Of a stretch of DNA of 64,000 nt, positions 54,033 through 63,247 are shown piece by piece. The stretch is from JABFXX01 sp036489755 (lineage in GTDB: Bacteria; Myxococcota_A; Polyangia; Haliangiales; Haliangiaceae). Under the pieces are notes generated by a model. That model did not search any database, was not told where the DNA came from, and was given only the letters and a program-made list of their open reading frames with translations. Where the stretch lies: NCBI GenBank assembly GCA_036489755.1, contig DASXFD010000093.1, positions 62,001 to 126,000 on the forward strand, given 5' to 3'. The translations under genes were made by a program, and so were the position numbers. Each line of letters starts with the position of its first letter. Position 1 is the stretch's first letter.

Positions 54033-55087
54033 GCACCGAGGACGACCCGCCACCGCCGCCGGATGCCGGTAACGGCGAGGTCGAAGCCGCGCCCGCGTAC
54101 GAGCCGGGCTCGGCGACGCCGTCGTTGCCGTACGACGCGGCCGTCATGCCGCCGCCGCCGCCGATGCCACCCGACGAGCCGCCGCTCGTGCCCTACGATG
54201 CGTCGCTCGCCGACGCGGTCGGTGCACCGTCGGCCGCGGCGTTGCGGCGCAAGGCGCGCGACGAGCGCCGCGGCGACGACGATCCCGACATGCCGCAGCG
54301 ACGCAGCCGGCGCACGATGGCGATCATCGCGGCATCGATCTTCGGCGGGATCTCGATCGCCGCGCTCGCGTTGCTCGGCCACGCGAACGGCGAGCGCTAC
54401 CTCATCACGTGCGATTCGTCGAAGGCCACGCCCGAGGAGGGCCGCGGATTTCCGCCGTGGGGCACGCACGCGATGGCCGGCCCGGAATGGAAGTCGGTCA
54501 CGCTGCCGCCGAACGCGGAGTGCAAGCCGCGCGAGACCGACGACGCCGATCAGCTCGCCGGCTGGTACCTCGACATCTTGATCGATCGCGCGTCGACCAC
54601 GCTGTCGGCGAAGAACCCGCTCGAGATCGCGGGCCCCGATGCCAAGACGAGCTCGCTCGACGTCGCGTCGGCGGAGCTGAACCAGGCGCTCCTGCTCGCG
54701 CGCTCGCCCGACAAGCGCGACCAGCGCAAAGAAGTCGAGCGCCTGCTCGGCGACATCGACTACTGGCATGCCTCGGTCCGCCTCCGCGACGCCTCGGCGA
54801 CGTTGCTCGACGCCGCCAAGCAATTCGAGACCGCCGCCGCCAAGCGGCCGCGCCACGTCACCGACGCCGCGGCGTGGGCGACGTTCCTGCACCGCCTCGC
54901 CGACGAGCTGCACGCCGGCCCGAACGCGCCGGTGACCGCGGCAACGACCGCCGCCGGGCCGACGATCGCACCGGCGACGACCGCCGCGCCGATGGGCAGC
55001 GCGCTCCCCGTCGAGCCCGACGCGCCCGGAAGCGCCGAAGCGCCGCCGCCCGCGCCGCCGGTTGCCGCCGGTGGAGTGTTGCTATGA
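54029..55087 (+). CDS. Membrane-anchored protein with Pro-rich cytoplasmic region
   Basis: The 352-residue product starts at a GTG overlapping the cyclase stop. Its first 90 residues are acidic and Pro-rich. A single membrane helix (MAIIAASIFGGISIAALALL) lies at about 97-117, followed by an extracytoplasmic helical domain (YLDILIDRASTTLSAKNPLE, VASAELNQALLLARSPDKRD) and an Ala/Pro-rich tail. It is probably an envelope component tied to c-di-GMP signalling by context. The family is not recognised. Confidence 0.75.
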   Translation: MSTEDDPPPPPDAGNGEVEAAPAYEPGSATPSLPYDAAVMPPPPPMPPDEPPLVPYDASLADAVGAPSAAALRRKARDERRGDDDPDMPQRRSRRTMAIIAASIFGGISIAALALLGHANGERYLITCDSSKATPEEGRGFPPWGTHAMAGPEWKSVTLPPNAECKPRETDDADQLAGWYLDILIDRASTTLSAKNPLEIAGPDAKTSSLDVASAELNQALLLARSPDKRDQRKEVERLLGDIDYWHASVRLRDASATLLDAAKQFETAAAKRPRHVTDAAAWATFLHRLADELHAGPNAPVTAATTAAGPTIAPATTAAPMGSALPVEPDAPGSAEAPPPAPPVAAGGVLL

Positions 55088-56040
55088 AACGCGCACTCCT
55101 ACTGCTCGTGCTCGTCGCGTGCCCGCGAAGTCATCAGGAGCAACGTCAGGCCGCTGGATCCGCGGCGGCCGATCCGTGGAGCCCGCCCGCAGGCTCGGCG
55201 TTCTCGACGTGGCCGCCGTCGTTCGTCGAGAAGCACGCGCGCGCCGAGCGGCTGTGCCCGACGGTGACGCCGTACTTCTTCGAGCTCGCGAAGGACGGCA
55301 AGGTCTCGCACATCCTCGGCACGCGTCACATCGGCGTCCCGTTCTCGAAGATGCCGCAGGTCGTGCACGACGATCTGCACGCCGCGAAGCTCGCGGTGTT
55401 CGAAGTCGCGCCCGACGACACGACGAGCTTCGAGTTCCCCGACGAGCCATTGCGCGACGAGCTCGGCTCGGCCGACTGGGCGCGCTTCACGGACCTCGTC
55501 GGTACGCAGGTCGCGACGATGCTCGAGCGCGGCTCCACGCCGACGGCGACGATCGCGCTCGCGGTCGGCCTCGAAGACACGTCCGCGATCCTCGACAAGG
55601 AGATCCAGGACGACGGCTCGGCCGCGGGCATTCCGGAACAAGGGCTCGAGACCGCCGAGTTCCAGGATCACGTGCTCGCGAAGCTGCTCGACCTGCGCAT
55701 GCTGAAGGCGACGATCGAGACCACGAAAGATCGCGCCGAGCTCGACAAGGACTCGGCGAAGGATCTGCACGAGTACTGCGCCGGCAGCAACGACACGCCG
55801 GGCACCGACGCCGAGACGCGCGCGAAGCTCGAGAGCGCCGGCTACACCGACGCCGAGATCGACGCGCAAGACGACGAGCTCGTCTACTCGCGCAACCGCG
55901 ACTGGATCCCGAAGCTCGAGAAGCTGTTCGCGACCGGCGGCGTGTTCGTCGCGGTCGGCGCCGACCACCTGCTCGGCGACAAAGGCGTGATCGCGCTGCT
56001 GCGCAAGCGCGGCTTCACCGCGACTCGCATCACGAAGTGA
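55084..56040 (+). CDS. TraB/GumN-family lipoprotein
   Basis: The 318-residue product has a lipoprotein signal (MKRALLLLVLVAC). A TraB/PrgY/GumN domain follows: KVSHILGTRHIGVPFSKMP, AKLAVFEVAPDDT, YSRNRDWIPKLEKLFATGGV, FVAVGADHLLGDKGVIALLR. This family shares conserved GT.H.G and G..H motifs and is proposed to be metal-dependent protease-like. The ATG overlaps the preceding stop (ATGA), so it belongs to the hpt-GGDEF run. Confidence 0.88.
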   Translation: MKRALLLLVLVACPRSHQEQRQAAGSAAADPWSPPAGSAFSTWPPSFVEKHARAERLCPTVTPYFFELAKDGKVSHILGTRHIGVPFSKMPQVVHDDLHAAKLAVFEVAPDDTTSFEFPDEPLRDELGSADWARFTDLVGTQVATMLERGSTPTATIALAVGLEDTSAILDKEIQDDGSAAGIPEQGLETAEFQDHVLAKLLDLRMLKATIETTKDRAELDKDSAKDLHEYCAGSNDTPGTDAETRAKLESAGYTDAEIDAQDDELVYSRNRDWIPKLEKLFATGGVFVAVGADHLLGDKGVIALLRKRGFTATRITK

Positions 56041-57462
56041 TCACAGCGACGTGATCTGCCAGTACTGGCGGTCGTCCTCGGCGCTCGGCACGGACTCGAT
56101 CGCGTGTGTCCCCGTGTCGACCGCGAGCGACGTCCCCGGCCCGAGGTAGTCGTTGGTCAGCCGATACACGTCGTTCGTGATTGGAACGAGCAGCCACTCC
56201 TGTCCCGTGTAGTTGCCGCTCGACGCCATCTGCGTCGTATCGAAGGACATCGCGGTGCCTTGGAAGTTGTTCGTCAGCCGGTAGTAGTTGTTGCCGAGCG
56301 GGCTCAGCATCCACTCCTGCCCGGTGTAGTTGCCGGTCGACGCGATCACGCCGGTATCGAGCGAGTAATCGCCGCCGAGTGCGACGTTCTGGATGCGAAA
56401 CCAGCTCGCGGGCGACGTGAACGTCGGATACGGATTCGCGCAGCTGAGGCTGCAATTCGCGAGCATGTAGCTCGGGTTGTCCTGACATTGATCGGTGAAC
56501 GCCCACAGCGGGCAGCTGGCGTTCGTATCCGACTCGTCGAGGCTGATCCCGGTGATCTGCGCGACGTCGTAGAGGTTCGCCATGCCGTTCAACGTCCCGC
56601 CGACGAAGTCCCAGCTCAGCTCGGCCCAGCCGTTGCGAGCCCAGCCCGAGCCCCACGAATTGAGGATCCACACGCCGTTGGCGTCGTAGGCGAACGCGGC
56701 GATCGCGTGGCCGCCGCGCGACGTCTCGCCCGCGCTCGGTGCGCCGACGAGGTAGCTCGAGGCCGTCGCGTTGTCGAATTCGGGATAGACGTTGATCGCG
56801 AGGAGCGCCGGCCGGCCCGACGCGATGATCGTCTCGATCGCGTTGCGCGCTCCGTTCGCCAAGCTCGACTGCGAATAACCGCTGATCTTGAAGCGCGCCG
56901 CGTTGGTCTTCTGCGCGCTCGCCGGCTGCGTCGCGCAGTCGAGATCGACCTGCATCGGCTCGTAGTCGGTTTGGGTGTCGACGCCGTGACTCTTGATCAT
57001 GCCGAGCACGTGCTCGATCGTCGAGCCGGTGTCGCAGTTGCCCTTCGCGAATTGCGAATAGAGGTACATCGGCGCGAACGTCGCCGCGCCATAGCCCTCG
57101 TGCCACGCCCACCAGCCGAGTGCGCTGTGAGCCGTCGACCAGGTCGTGCACGAACCGGTCTGGCCTTGGTCGCCCGGCGGCGGCGCCTCCGACGAGATGT
57201 CCGCGCTCGCAGGCAACGCGACGTCGATCACGGCGGCGTCGGTCTGTTGCTGCGGCGCCGGCGGCGGTACGTAGATCGCGCCCAAGCCATGCAGCGTCGC
57301 GGTCTGCGCGCTCGGCACGAGCGGGGTCGTCACGTCCGAGCCGCCGCCGAGCGCTGCCGGAAGTTGCACGGTAATGCCGGCATCGGGCTCGTCGACATCG
57401 GCGGTCGCGCATGCGGCGGTGAAACAAACGAGTAATGAAACGAGAGTCGATGATCTAGTCAT
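56041..57462 (-). CDS. Papain-like cysteine protease lipoprotein with ShK-like and ricin-lectin domains
   Basis: The 473-residue product has a lipoprotein signal (TLVSLLVCFTAAC). A C1A peptidase follows with the oxyanion Gln and nucleophile in DQGQTGSCTTWS (Q99, C105), His in RGGHAIAAFAYD and Asn in VWILNSWGSGWARNGW. A ShKT-like domain comes next (CPLWAFTDQCQDNPSYML ... CSLSC, four of six Cys), then a ricin-type lectin with GQEWML, GQEWLL and RQYWQI repeats. It probably binds glycans and cleaves proteins outside the cell. Confidence 0.88.
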   Translation of the reverse strand: MTRSSTLVSLLVCFTAACATADVDEPDAGITVQLPAALGGGSDVTTPLVPSAQTATLHGLGAIYVPPPAPQQQTDAAVIDVALPASADISSEAPPPGDQGQTGSCTTWSTAHSALGWWAWHEGYGAATFAPMYLYSQFAKGNCDTGSTIEHVLGMIKSHGVDTQTDYEPMQVDLDCATQPASAQKTNAARFKISGYSQSSLANGARNAIETIIASGRPALLAINVYPEFDNATASSYLVGAPSAGETSRGGHAIAAFAYDANGVWILNSWGSGWARNGWAELSWDFVGGTLNGMANLYDVAQITGISLDESDTNASCPLWAFTDQCQDNPSYMLANCSLSCANPYPTFTSPASWFRIQNVALGGDYSLDTGVIASTGNYTGQEWMLSPLGNNYYRLTNNFQGTAMSFDTTQMASSGNYTGQEWLLVPITNDVYRLTNDYLGPGTSLAVDTGTHAIESVPSAEDDRQYWQITSL

Positions 57463-57587
57463 TTTATTCGCGCGGCCTAGACGGATGCGCGCGCGATGTA
57501 TTCACGAATCGCGCGTGAGCCGACATCACATCGGCGCGTGTAGCGAACGTGTTACTCGCGGCACGGAGCTTGCTGTTCGTCGCGTGC
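57463..57587. other. Intergenic between divergent genes
   Basis: This region has no convincing coding sequence. A GTG at 57549 could extend the helicase N-terminally, but those 13 residues resemble a signal peptide and not the helicase. It probably holds promoters for both neighbours. Confidence 0.35.
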
Positions 57588-58955
57588 ATGCGGCTGCGAT
57601 TCGACCGTGGGACGTTGGTTTTCGATCAGGTTTCGGAGCGCGAGGATCCGTCGATCCTCGTCGGAGCGACGCGCGATCGCGAGCTCGGTGCGTGGCGACT
57701 TCCTGCGGATCGCTTGTCCGGCACGCGCGTCCGGCTCTCGGCCGCCGGCGTCCGGGTCTCGGACGAAATTCGGACAGAGCGACTCGAAGGTGACTGGGCG
57801 TTGCCCGCGCTGCGCTGGTATCAGCAGCGCGCGCTCGACGCGTGGCGGCGCGCCGGCGATCGCGGCGTGATCGCGCTGCCGACCGGCGCGGGCAAGACAC
57901 TCGTCGCGATCGGCGCGATGGCGGCGCTCGGCGTCGCGACGCTCGTGATCGTGCCGACGCGCGTGCTGCTCGATCAATGGGCGCGCACGCTCGCGCTCGC
58001 GTGGCCGCACGCGATCGGCCGGCTCGGCGACGGCGACCATGCGGTCGCGCCGATCACGGTCGCGACCTACGCGAGCACGCTCGCGTGGGCGCCGCGCATC
58101 GGCGATCGCTTCGGGCTCGCGGTCGTCGACGAAGCGCATCACGTCGGTGCGTGGTGCCCGGGCGAGATCTTCGAGATGCTCGTCGCACCGGCGCGGCTCG
58201 GGCTCACCGCGACGCCGCCTGCGCCGGGCGGCGCGCTCGAGCATCACGTCGGCGACGTCGCGTACGCGCTCGGCGTCGCGGATCTCGTCGGCGACGCGCT
58301 CGCGAGCTTCGAGGTCATCACCGTGCCGATCGAGCTGTTGGCGGACGAGCGCGCGGCGTATCAAGCGGCTCGGCGCGAGTTCTCGCGCGCGTTCGCGAAG
58401 TTTCAGCGCGACCGGCCCGGCTCGTCGTGGCGCGAGTTCGCGAAGACGTCGCGGCGCACCGCCGACGGCCGCGCAGCGCTCGCCGCCTGGCGTGCCTCGC
58501 GGGCCGTGCTCGCGTATCCCGCGGCCAAGCGCGCCGCGTTGCGCGAGGTGCTCGAGCGCCACGCCGGCGAGCGCGTGCTCGTGTTCACCGCCGACAACGC
58601 GACCGCCTACGCGATCGCGCGCGAGCTACTCGTGATGCCGGTGACGTGCGACATCGGCCGCGCCGAGCGTGCCGAGATGCTCGCGCGATTTCGCGCCGGC
58701 GACGCATCGGTGCTGGTGTCGGCGCAGGTCCTCGACGAAGGGCTCGACGTGCCGGAGGCCGACGTCGCGGTCATCGTCGGCGGCACCGCGAGCGTGCGGC
58801 GGCACGTACAGCGCGTCGGTCGCGTGCTGCGGCCGCGGCCCGACAAGCGCGCAAAGGTCTACGAGCTCGCGACGCGCGCGACGACCGAAACCGGCCAGGT
58901 CATCCGCAGGCGGCGAGGCCTCGAGCCGCGCGATGCGATGGAGGCACGGCCATGA
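57588..58955 (+). CDS. XPB/Rad25-like DNA helicase
   Basis: The 455-residue SF2 helicase has Walker A ALPTGAGKT (about 97-104), Walker B as LAVVDEAHHVG (about 178-186), motif III LGLTATPP, motif IV VLVFTADNATAYAIARELLV, motif V VSAQVLDEGLDVPEADVAVI and motif VI HVQRVGRVLRP. The N-terminal 70 residues match the damage-recognition-like region of bacterial/archaeal XPB. It overlaps the DUF790 gene by 4 bp (ATGA). XPB opens DNA around lesions. I prefer the ATG at 57588. Confidence 0.88.
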   Translation: MRLRFDRGTLVFDQVSEREDPSILVGATRDRELGAWRLPADRLSGTRVRLSAAGVRVSDEIRTERLEGDWALPALRWYQQRALDAWRRAGDRGVIALPTGAGKTLVAIGAMAALGVATLVIVPTRVLLDQWARTLALAWPHAIGRLGDGDHAVAPITVATYASTLAWAPRIGDRFGLAVVDEAHHVGAWCPGEIFEMLVAPARLGLTATPPAPGGALEHHVGDVAYALGVADLVGDALASFEVITVPIELLADERAAYQAARREFSRAFAKFQRDRPGSSWREFAKTSRRTADGRAALAAWRASRAVLAYPAAKRAALREVLERHAGERVLVFTADNATAYAIARELLVMPVTCDIGRAERAEMLARFRAGDASVLVSAQVLDEGLDVPEADVAVIVGGTASVRRHVQRVGRVLRPRPDKRAKVYELATRATTETGQVIRRRRGLEPRDAMEARP

Positions 58956-59998
58956 GGACGCTCGACGAAGACGACCTCGCGTGGGTGTCCGAGATGATCG
59001 ACGTCGTCGTGCGCGCGGAGGGCCGGCCGTGGCGCGTCGCCGAAGCCGAGCTCGAGCGCGGCGACGCGCCGGCAAATCAGCTGGCAGCGGTGACGTCGTC
59101 GCTGCGCCGGCTCGTCGGCGGTCGCGTGGCGCACGCACGCGTCGCACGCGCCGCTCGCGCGATGGTGCTGGGCGCGCCGGCGCTCGCCGCCGGAGCCCGC
59201 GCTGCGCGAATCGCGGGCGCCGCACGATCGCTCGGCATCCCGCCACACGAGCTCGAGCCGCTGTTGTGGTCGGATCTGCCGCGCGAGCGCGCGATCGAGC
59301 TGCCCGACGGGCGGCCCGACGTGCTCGAGGTCGCCGCACACGCCAACGTGCAGCTCGTACAGCGCGTGCTCGCCCGCGCGCACGGCGTTCGCATCCGCAT
59401 GTGGGGCGACGACGGCAGCGTGCTGCGCGCCGCGCTCGCCCGCGGCCTGCTCGTGACCGCATCGCGCGACGGCGATTGCACCGCGCTCGCGATCGTCGGC
59501 CCGCTCGCGCTGTGCCACCGCACGCCGGTCTACGGCCGCGCGCTCGGTCAGCTCGCGGCCCAGCTCGCGGCGTGTACGCGCTTCGAGGTCGCGATCGACG
59601 CCGGCAGCTACGCGATCGAGCTCGCGTCGCCGATCTTGTTGCCGGCGGCGCCCGTCGACCGCGCGAGCGGCTACCTCGCGCGCAAGCTCGCCCGCGACCT
59701 CGCGCGACTGGACCGCGAGCTGCCGATCGCGATCGCACCGCCGCCGCGCGCGGCCGGCCGCGAGCTCGTGTGTCCCGACCTCGCCGTGGGCGAGACGTGC
59801 GTCGAGCTCGTCGGGTTCTGGACCGCCGAGTACCTCGCGAGCAAGCTCGCGCGCTATCGCGCCGCCGGCGCCGCCGTCGTGTTGTGCGTCGATAGCTCGC
59901 GCAGCAACGACGTCGCCGAGCTGCCACCCAACGTCGTCGCGTTCACTCGTCGCGTCGATCCCGCGGCAGTGCTCGCCGCGATCGCGCTGCAGCGTTGA
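58952..59998 (+). CDS. DUF790/Bax1-like nuclease partner of XPB
   Basis: The 348-residue protein belongs to DUF790, whose archaeal member Bax1 binds XPB and cuts DNA. The C-terminal nuclease core holds the family pattern 'CPDLAV...CVELVGFWTAEYLASKL', with acidic D276, E285 and a Lys at about 298. The N-terminus (LAAVTSSLRRLVGGRVAHAR) and helices resemble the family's scaffold. It overlaps the helicase stop, which strongly supports a functional pair in DNA repair. Confidence 0.85.
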   Translation: MRTLDEDDLAWVSEMIDVVVRAEGRPWRVAEAELERGDAPANQLAAVTSSLRRLVGGRVAHARVARAARAMVLGAPALAAGARAARIAGAARSLGIPPHELEPLLWSDLPRERAIELPDGRPDVLEVAAHANVQLVQRVLARAHGVRIRMWGDDGSVLRAALARGLLVTASRDGDCTALAIVGPLALCHRTPVYGRALGQLAAQLAACTRFEVAIDAGSYAIELASPILLPAAPVDRASGYLARKLARDLARLDRELPIAIAPPPRAAGRELVCPDLAVGETCVELVGFWTAEYLASKLARYRAAGAAVVLCVDSSRSNDVAELPPNVVAFTRRVDPAAVLAAIALQR

Positions 59999-60174
59999 CC
60001 CGGTCGGCTTCGCCTGCTCGAACGCGTAGTCCTGTCGCGTGCCGGCGACTTGGTCGCCGGGTTCGGATCGCGCAGAGCCTTCACGTACTCGAAAATGTCG
60101 TCGCGATGCGACGAACGGAGGTCAGACGTTCACGTCGCCGTCGCCGTCGAGGTTCGTGTCCACGTCTACGCTTT
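59999..60174. other. Intergenic stretch with possible coding remnants on the minus strand
   Basis: After the ExbD stop, leftward frames give short protein-like pieces such as RDDIFEYVKALRDPN and TRQDYAFEQAKPTG in different frames, and a 13-codon frame DTNLDGDGDVNV like a calcium loop. None is a complete gene. It may be degraded coding sequence or chance. Confidence 0.25.
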
Positions 60175-60669
60175 TCAGGAGCCGCTCGTGCCGATCGCCA
60201 GATGCGTGAGCCCCGCGTCCTTCGCGCGCTCCATCAAGTTCACGACGCGACCGTGGGCGACGCTCTTGTCGGCCTTGAGGATCACCTGCGTGTTGTGGTC
60301 GCGCTGGAACGCGGCGAGGAACACGTCGTCGATCTTCGCGTCCTGCATGATCTTGCCGCCGATCTCGACGTCGCCCTGCATGGGCACGGTGATGACGAGC
60401 GACGCCTTCGACGTGTCGATCTCCTGCGCCTTGCCCTGCGGCAGGTTCACGCGCAGGCCGGACTTCTTCTGCATCTCGCTCTGTTCCTGCGCCTGCTGGC
60501 TCTGCTTCTGTTCCTTGCGCGTCTGCTCGACCTCCGCGAGGGCGGTGACCATGAAGATCACCACCATCACGAGGAACACGTCGGTGAGCGGCGTGATGTT
60601 GATCTCGGCGAAGAGGCCGTCGTTGCCGTCCTCGTCCTCGGTGCTGGCGTCAGGCAGCTTCGCGGCCAT
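60175..60669 (-). CDS. ExbD/TolR-family biopolymer transport protein
   Basis: The 164-residue protein has the ExbD layout. A cytoplasmic N-terminus (LFAEINITPLTDVFLVMVV) with the conserved Asp in the helix start is followed by one membrane helix, then a Gln/Lys-rich periplasmic stretch and a domain ending VILKADKSVAHGRVVNLMER and THLAIGTSGS. With ExbB it uses proton flow to energise outer-membrane or motility machinery. Its start overlaps the ExbB-like gene by 20 bp. Confidence 0.9.
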   Translation of the reverse strand: MAAKLPDASTEDEDGNDGLFAEINITPLTDVFLVMVVIFMVTALAEVEQTRKEQKQSQQAQEQSEMQKKSGLRVNLPQGKAQEIDTSKASLVITVPMQGDVEIGGKIMQDAKIDDVFLAAFQRDHNTQVILKADKSVAHGRVVNLMERAKDAGLTHLAIGTSGS

Positions 60670-61411
60670 CGTCGTCCTTCTTGTCGCTGCGGCTCGAGCT
60701 CTGGGTTGGCTTCTTGTCGGTCTTGTTCGGCTTCACGTCGTCGCTGTCGTCGTCGTCCTTGTCGACACGACGCCGCTTGGGCTCGGAATCCTGTGGAGCC
60801 TCGAGGAGCAGCTCGAGGAACTCGTCGGTCAGCAGCTTCATCTCGGTCGCCACGCGGCTCGCGCGCTGGGCGAAAAAGTTGAACAGCACGACCGCCTCGA
60901 CGGCGACGAGAATACCGGCCGCCGTCACGACCAGCGCCATCGAGACCGGGCCGGCGACGTCCGAGAAGCTGACCTGCTGGCCCTTCTGGAAGCTGCCGAG
61001 ACCGCTGATGATGCCGATGACGGTGCCGAACAGGCCGACGAACGGCGCGGTGGCGCCGATCGTGCCGAGCATCCACAGGCGCGTCCGCAGCGCCTGGTTC
61101 ACCCGCAGCCGCTCGCGGTGAACCGCGGTGACCACGTGCTCGGGCTTGGCCCGACCCATGCGCTCGTACCCGACGAGGAACACATCGGCGATCGGCGATG
61201 GCGAGCGCTCGCAGGCCGAGCGGCTCTCCTCGATGGCGCCGCGTGCGAGGCAGCGCGTCACCGTGTCTCCGAGAGCGCGTGCCCGGGTGACGAACTTCCA
61301 CTGCGCGATGCCGCGCTCGATTCCAACGGCGATCGCGATGATGGAAAACCCCACCACGACCCACATCGCGTAGCCGCCGCGGCTCATCAACTCCCAAATC
61401 GAAAGGTCCAT
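60650..61411 (-). CDS. MotA/TolQ/ExbB-family proton channel protein
   Basis: The 253-residue protein has three membrane helices. The first is YAMWVVVGFSIIAIAVGIER. Helices two and three lie in LGTIGATAPFVGLFGTVIGI and VSMALVVTAAGILVAVEAVV, matching the TolQ/ExbB channel, including the conserved 'PFVGLFGTV'. It ends in a charged Asp/Lys-rich tail. It partners the ExbD protein. It could power a TonB receptor such as the one at 4253, Tol-Pal, or gliding. Confidence 0.9.
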   Translation of the reverse strand: MDLSIWELMSRGGYAMWVVVGFSIIAIAVGIERGIAQWKFVTRARALGDTVTRCLARGAIEESRSACERSPSPIADVFLVGYERMGRAKPEHVVTAVHRERLRVNQALRTRLWMLGTIGATAPFVGLFGTVIGIISGLGSFQKGQQVSFSDVAGPVSMALVVTAAGILVAVEAVVLFNFFAQRASRVATEMKLLTDEFLELLLEAPQDSEPKRRRVDKDDDDSDDVKPNKTDKKPTQSSSRSDKKDDDGREAA

Positions 61412-61567
61412 GGACTGCCCTTGGCTCCTAGTTCAATAGCATAGCCTCGGTCATCGTCTTGACCTTGATCGGGGTCACCGGGTTGTCCCCGGCTGCGTCA
61501 ATCGTGCAGGTCGGAGGCAAATCCTGTGGGTTGCCCGACGTGAACGGCTGTGGTCGAATGCGCCCCG
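61412..61567. other. Intergenic, probably promoters
   Basis: This region lies between the leftward ExbB gene and the rightward yggX. An AGGAGCC purine run occurs 12-18 bases upstream of the ExbB ATG, and TATGCT (minus strand, about 61448-61443) could be a -10 for it. I saw no further feature. Confidence 0.35.
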
Positions 61568-61840
61568 ATGAGCCGGAACGTCAATTGCGTCAAGCTGCAC
61601 GAGTCGTTGCCCGGGCTGCCCTACAAGCCGTTCAACGACGCGCTGGGCCAGCGCATCTATGATCAGGTCTCGGCCAAGGCCTGGCAGGAGTGGATCGAGC
61701 ACTCGAAGCGGCTGGTCAACGAGTACCGGTTGGACCTCACGACCAAGAAGGCGCACGAGGTGCTCAAGGAGCAGTGCGAAGCGTTCCTGTTCGGCGACGG
61801 CGGCAGCGCGCCGGCCGAATACGTTCCCGAGAAACACTGA
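61568..61840 (+). CDS. yggX: Fe(2+)-trafficking protein YggX
   Basis: The 90-residue protein matches YggX/oxidative damage protection protein. It begins MSRNVNCVKLHESLPGLP with the conserved Cys7. It continues GQRIYDQVSAKAWQEWIEHS, INEYRLDLTTKKAHEVLKEQ and a C-terminal EAFLFGDGG. YggX is small, cytosolic and protects iron-sulfur proteins from oxidative stress. The ATG at 61568 is favoured over the upstream ORF start because only it gives the family N-terminus. Confidence 0.9.
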   Translation: MSRNVNCVKLHESLPGLPYKPFNDALGQRIYDQVSAKAWQEWIEHSKRLVNEYRLDLTTKKAHEVLKEQCEAFLFGDGGSAPAEYVPEKH

Positions 61841-61852
61841 CGTGGACCGGCG

Positions 61853-63208
<1,356 letters not shown>

Positions 63209-63247
63209 CGCCGAGCTCCCGACGATTCTTGTTACGCTGGGGCATCT

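Noticed and set aside
59999..60174. Third ExbD-operon gene
   Set aside because: Protein-like pieces fall in different frames with stops, and no start or full domain is present.
60175..61411. Flagellar MotA/MotB pair
   Set aside because: The small partner is ExbD/TolR-like, with one helix and a short periplasmic domain, and there is no peptidoglycan-binding OmpA domain.
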